Assembly: GCA_014378085.1 (NCBI GenBank)
Contig: JACMOJ010000548.1
Span: forward strand, 1-7,678
Reading direction: 5' to 3'
DNA length: 7,678 bases
Origin: Burkholderiales bacterium
GTDB lineage: Bacteria; Pseudomonadota; Gammaproteobacteria; Burkholderiales; Usitatibacteraceae
Part shown: positions 5,646-7,678 of the stretch, piece by piece
Position numbering within the stretch: the stretch's first letter is position 1
Layout of the letters: the number at the start of each line of letters is the position of its first letter
Notes under the pieces: generated by a model
Databases searched by the model: none
Told to the model about the DNA's origin: nothing
What the model saw: only the letters and a program-made list of their open reading frames with translations
Translations under genes and position numbers: made by a program

Positions 5646-6878
5646 CTAAAAATTGCCTTTGAACCAACTTGCCATGCGTTCAAAAACGGATTTGAAATTA
5701 CTGCCGTGCAGGCGTACGTGGTCGTCACGTTTGCGCTGCTCAACACCAGTCAACAACAAACCGACGGCGGTGGAAAATCTGGGGTTGCGGATTACTTCGG
5801 CCAGCCCGCCGGAATAACTCGGCACCCCCAAGCGCACCGGCATGTGAAATACTTCTTCACCAAGCTCGACCATGCCTGCCATGCCGGCGCTGCCACCGGT
5901 CAAGACGATGCCGCTGGACAACAATTCTTCAAAGCCACTGGTGCGTAACTCACGCTGAATCAGGGCGTAGAGCTCTTCCACCCGCGGCTCGATGACTTCC
6001 GCAAGTGTCTGACGCGACATCTGGCGCGGGCCACGATCGCCCACGCCCGGCACTTCGATCACATCATTGACGCTGGCGATTTGGCGTAACGCACAGCCGT
6101 GCGCCATCTTGATGTCTTCTGCGTCTTTGGTTGGCGTGCGCAGTGCCATGGCGATGTCATTGGTGATTTGGTCGCCGGCGATGGGAATGACGGCGGTGTG
6201 GCGTATCGCGCCCCCGGTGAACACCGCAATGTCCGTGGTGCCACCACCGATATCGACTAAACACACGCCCAAGTCTTTTTCATCCGGCGACAACACCGCG
6301 ATGGCGGAGGCGAGCGGCTGCAACACGAGGTCACGCGGCTCTAGCCCACATCGGCGTACGCACTTCATGATGTTCTGTGCGGCACTCACCGCACCCGTGA
6401 CGATATGCACTTTGACTTCCAGTCGCACGCCGCTCATGCCAACCGGTTCGCGCACATCTTCCTGACCGTCGATGATGAATTCTTGCGTGAGGATGTGCAG
6501 GATTTGCTGATCCATCGGGATATTGACGGCACGCGCCGTCTCGACCACGCGGTCAACGTCGAACTGCGAGACTTCACGGTCCTTAATCGCCACCATACCG
6601 TGCGAATTAAAGCTCTTGATATGCGAGCCAGCGATACCGGTGATCACATCTTTGATCTTCACGTCCGCCATCAGCTCGGCTTCTTCCAAGGCGCGCTGGA
6701 TACCGGCGACAGTGGCTTCGATGTTGACCACCACGCCCTTTTTCAAGCCGCGCGACGGGTGCTGCCCAATGCCCAGCACTTCAAGTGTGCCTTCGGTTGT
6801 GAGCTCGGCAACAATCGCCACAATCTTCGATGTGCCGATATCGAGCGCCACAATCAGATTCTTGGTTTCGCGGTTCAT
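5646..6878 (-). CDS. ftsA: Cell division protein FtsA (actin-like membrane tether for FtsZ)
   Basis: FtsA is an actin-fold ATP-binding protein on the inner face of the cytoplasmic membrane. It anchors FtsZ filaments and helps activate the late division proteins. The protein is 410 aa, close to the usual length of about 420. The phosphate-1 motif is ALDIGTSK (11-18), and the phosphate-2 motif is VDIGGGTTDIAVF (208-220). The adenosine motif is GIVLTGGSAGM (323-333). The FtsA-specific 1C subdomain lies about 84-163 in place of the actin 1B region. The C-terminal amphipathic helix FERMASWFKGNF (399-410) is the membrane-targeting sequence. The start at 6878 has a modest GGA 7 nt upstream and matches the family N-terminus (NLIVALDIGTSK). 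It lies between ftsQ (37-bp gap) and ftsZ (46-bp gap), the standard dcw order, with no terminator seen between them. Nothing appears broken. Confidence 0.98.
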   Translation of the reverse strand: MNRETKNLIVALDIGTSKIVAIVAELTTEGTLEVLGIGQHPSRGLKKGVVVNIEATVAGIQRALEEAELMADVKIKDVITGIAGSHIKSFNSHGMVAIKDREVSQFDVDRVVETARAVNIPMDQQILHILTQEFIIDGQEDVREPVGMSGVRLEVKVHIVTGAVSAAQNIMKCVRRCGLEPRDLVLQPLASAIAVLSPDEKDLGVCLVDIGGGTTDIAVFTGGAIRHTAVIPIAGDQITNDIAMALRTPTKDAEDIKMAHGCALRQIASVNDVIEVPGVGDRGPRQMSRQTLAEVIEPRVEELYALIQRELRTSGFEELLSSGIVLTGGSAGMAGMVELGEEVFHMPVRLGVPSYSGGLAEVIRNPRFSTAVGLLLTGVEQRKRDDHVRLHGSNFKSVFERMASWFKGNF

Positions 6879-6915
6879 GTTTATTCCGATCTTTCAGATT
6901 CAGTCGAGCGGCAAC

Positions 6916-7678
6916 TCAAGCCGTTGGCTTCTTGGCTTGTGCGGATTTAGTCAATTTGCTACCGGATCTAATGGCAATGGTGTTGGCGTTGCGAATCGTC
7001 AGGCCGGACTGGTAACGCATATCCACCACCGCATCAACAACCTGCAATGCGGGCAATTCCGGGTAGGTGCGGATGAATCTGGCAATTCGCTCATCCACTT
7101 CAGCGCGCCCCAATTCAATCGCAATGCCGTTATCAAGTTTCACCTGCCAGGCACGGCGCGGTGTCATCACTACCGACTTCGGCGCACGATCAATCAACTT
7201 CAGCGGGGCAAGCAGCGCGGCATAACGCGTCAATACCTCCACTGAAGATCCTTCAGGACCAGCGAGTTTGGGCAGCTGGTCACGCCGGTCATCAGTAATG
7301 GTGGCGCTAAACACATCACCAAAGCTGTTGACAAGAGTAGACGTTTCCGTGGTTTGCGATTCTTGCGCAACAGCGACGACCCAGTGCGCTACCGGTTTGT
7401 GTTCTTCGATGGCGACCACAATCGTGGACGGGAATTGGCGACGAATGGTTGCCTCACGTACCCACGGCACCTGTTTCACGCTCGCGGCCAAACCGACGAG
7501 GTCCAGCTGCAACATCGACGCACCCCGCGTGGTGAGCGCGTTCGCGACACGTTTCAGCGCGTCGTCATCAACCTCTGTCAGCGGCGGGCTGGTGTTGGTG
7601 GTGTTGGCGGTGTTGGCGGTGTTGGCGGTGTTGGCGTAGGTGGCGTTGTTGGCATAACCGGAGGCATCAAAAAACCTA
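6916..7678 (-). CDS. ftsQ: Cell division protein FtsQ, C-terminal 253 residues (start outside window)
   Basis: FtsQ is a bitopic inner-membrane protein whose periplasmic part binds FtsB and FtsL and scaffolds the divisome. The frame is open from the TGA at 6916 to the right edge, so the cytoplasmic tail, the membrane helix and part of the POTRA domain are missing here. The visible part matches FtsQ: POTRA end LPWI-like VPWVREATIRRQFPS, then EEHKPVAHW. The beta domain follows with LPKLAGPEGS, MTPRRAWQVKLDNG and IAIELGRAEVDERIARF. It ends in a basic tail (KLTKSAQAKKPTA). The ATG at 7515 is internal and not the start, because family-like sequence (DDDALKRVANALTTRGA) continues upstream in frame. 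The notable oddity is an Ala-Asn-Thr-rich tract (visible residues 9-29) encoded by a 9-bp tandem repeat. It lies between what look like the first POTRA strand (FFDASG) and its first helix. ftsA follows after 37 bp. Confidence 0.95.
   Translation of the reverse strand, partial: RFFDASGYANNATYANTANTANTANTTNTSPPLTEVDDDALKRVANALTTRGASMLQLDLVGLAASVKQVPWVREATIRRQFPSTIVVAIEEHKPVAHWVVAVAQESQTTETSTLVNSFGDVFSATITDDRRDQLPKLAGPEGSSVEVLTRYAALLAPLKLIDRAPKSVVMTPRRAWQVKLDNGIAIELGRAEVDERIARFIRTYPELPALQVVDAVVDMRYQSGLTIRNANTIAIRSGSKLTKSAQAKKPTA
7591..7653. repeat. 9-bp tandem repeat (minisatellite) inside ftsQ
   Basis: There are seven consecutive 9-base units on the plus strand. Four are exact GGTGTTGGC (7600-7635), preceded by GGTGTTGGT and followed by the decayed units GTAGGTGGC and GTTGTTGGC. 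On the coding strand each exact unit reads GCC AAC ACC, or Ala-Asn-Thr. Gain or loss of a unit keeps the ftsQ frame, so length can vary between strains without inactivating the gene. The gradient from decayed to exact copies suggests recent expansion by slippage. Confidence 0.88.

Noticed and set aside
5600..5746. 49-codon N-terminal extension of ftsZ
   Set aside because: It overlaps the ftsA 3' end, does not resemble FtsZ, and the strong ribosome binding site directs initiation at 5599.
6523..7245. Plus-strand open frame of 240 codons
   Set aside because: It runs antisense across ftsA and ftsQ, both unmistakable, and has no recognisable features.
7591..7653. CRISPR array
   Set aside because: The units are 9 bp, directly adjacent without spacers, and lie inside the ftsQ coding frame.

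Overview
The window looks like a chromosomal segment of a betaproteobacterium, or a close relative, of moderate GC content. The main evidence is the division proteins. FtsZ has a beta-type core, a shortened FEGKRM loop like that remembered from Neisseria, and the C-terminal peptide DIPAFLRKQAD. FtsQ and FtsA are of proteobacterial type. The taxonomic call comes from remembered family sequences and was not searched.

All five real genes lie on the minus strand, so the window is described here from right to left, in the direction of transcription. From 7678 to 4403 is the end of a division and cell wall (dcw) cluster: ftsQ (start outside the window), ftsA and ftsZ, tightly spaced. A strong hairpin at 4274-4312 probably terminates it. 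FtsQ anchors the divisome in the periplasm, FtsA tethers FtsZ to the membrane, and FtsZ forms the GTP-dependent ring.

Downstream of ftsZ, where lpxC is found in many proteobacteria, the window instead holds accessory genes. First is an exported metal-dependent amidohydrolase of the YtcJ type (4150-2381). Then comes a 398-bp intergenic region rich in palindromes and repeats (1983-2380). Next is an AAA_14/DUF4143 ATPase (1982-852). Last, 25 bp further on, is a single-pass membrane protein (826 to the left edge) that runs out of the window.

The non-coding DNA is the most unusual part. A 52-bp hairpin element occurs twice with 48 of 52 identical bases, one copy on each side of the amidohydrolase gene. 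A degenerate half copy and a nested GTAGGTTGGGC palindrome lie beside the left-hand copy. A near-perfect 24-bp palindrome sits just upstream of the ATPase. Within ftsQ, a 9-bp tandem repeat encodes an Ala-Asn-Thr tract in the POTRA domain. I did not recognise a complete new system. The best candidates for a second look are the FtsQ minisatellite, the paired hairpin element, and the ATPase plus membrane-protein pair with its operator-like palindrome. No tRNA, rRNA, CRISPR array or transposase gene was seen.
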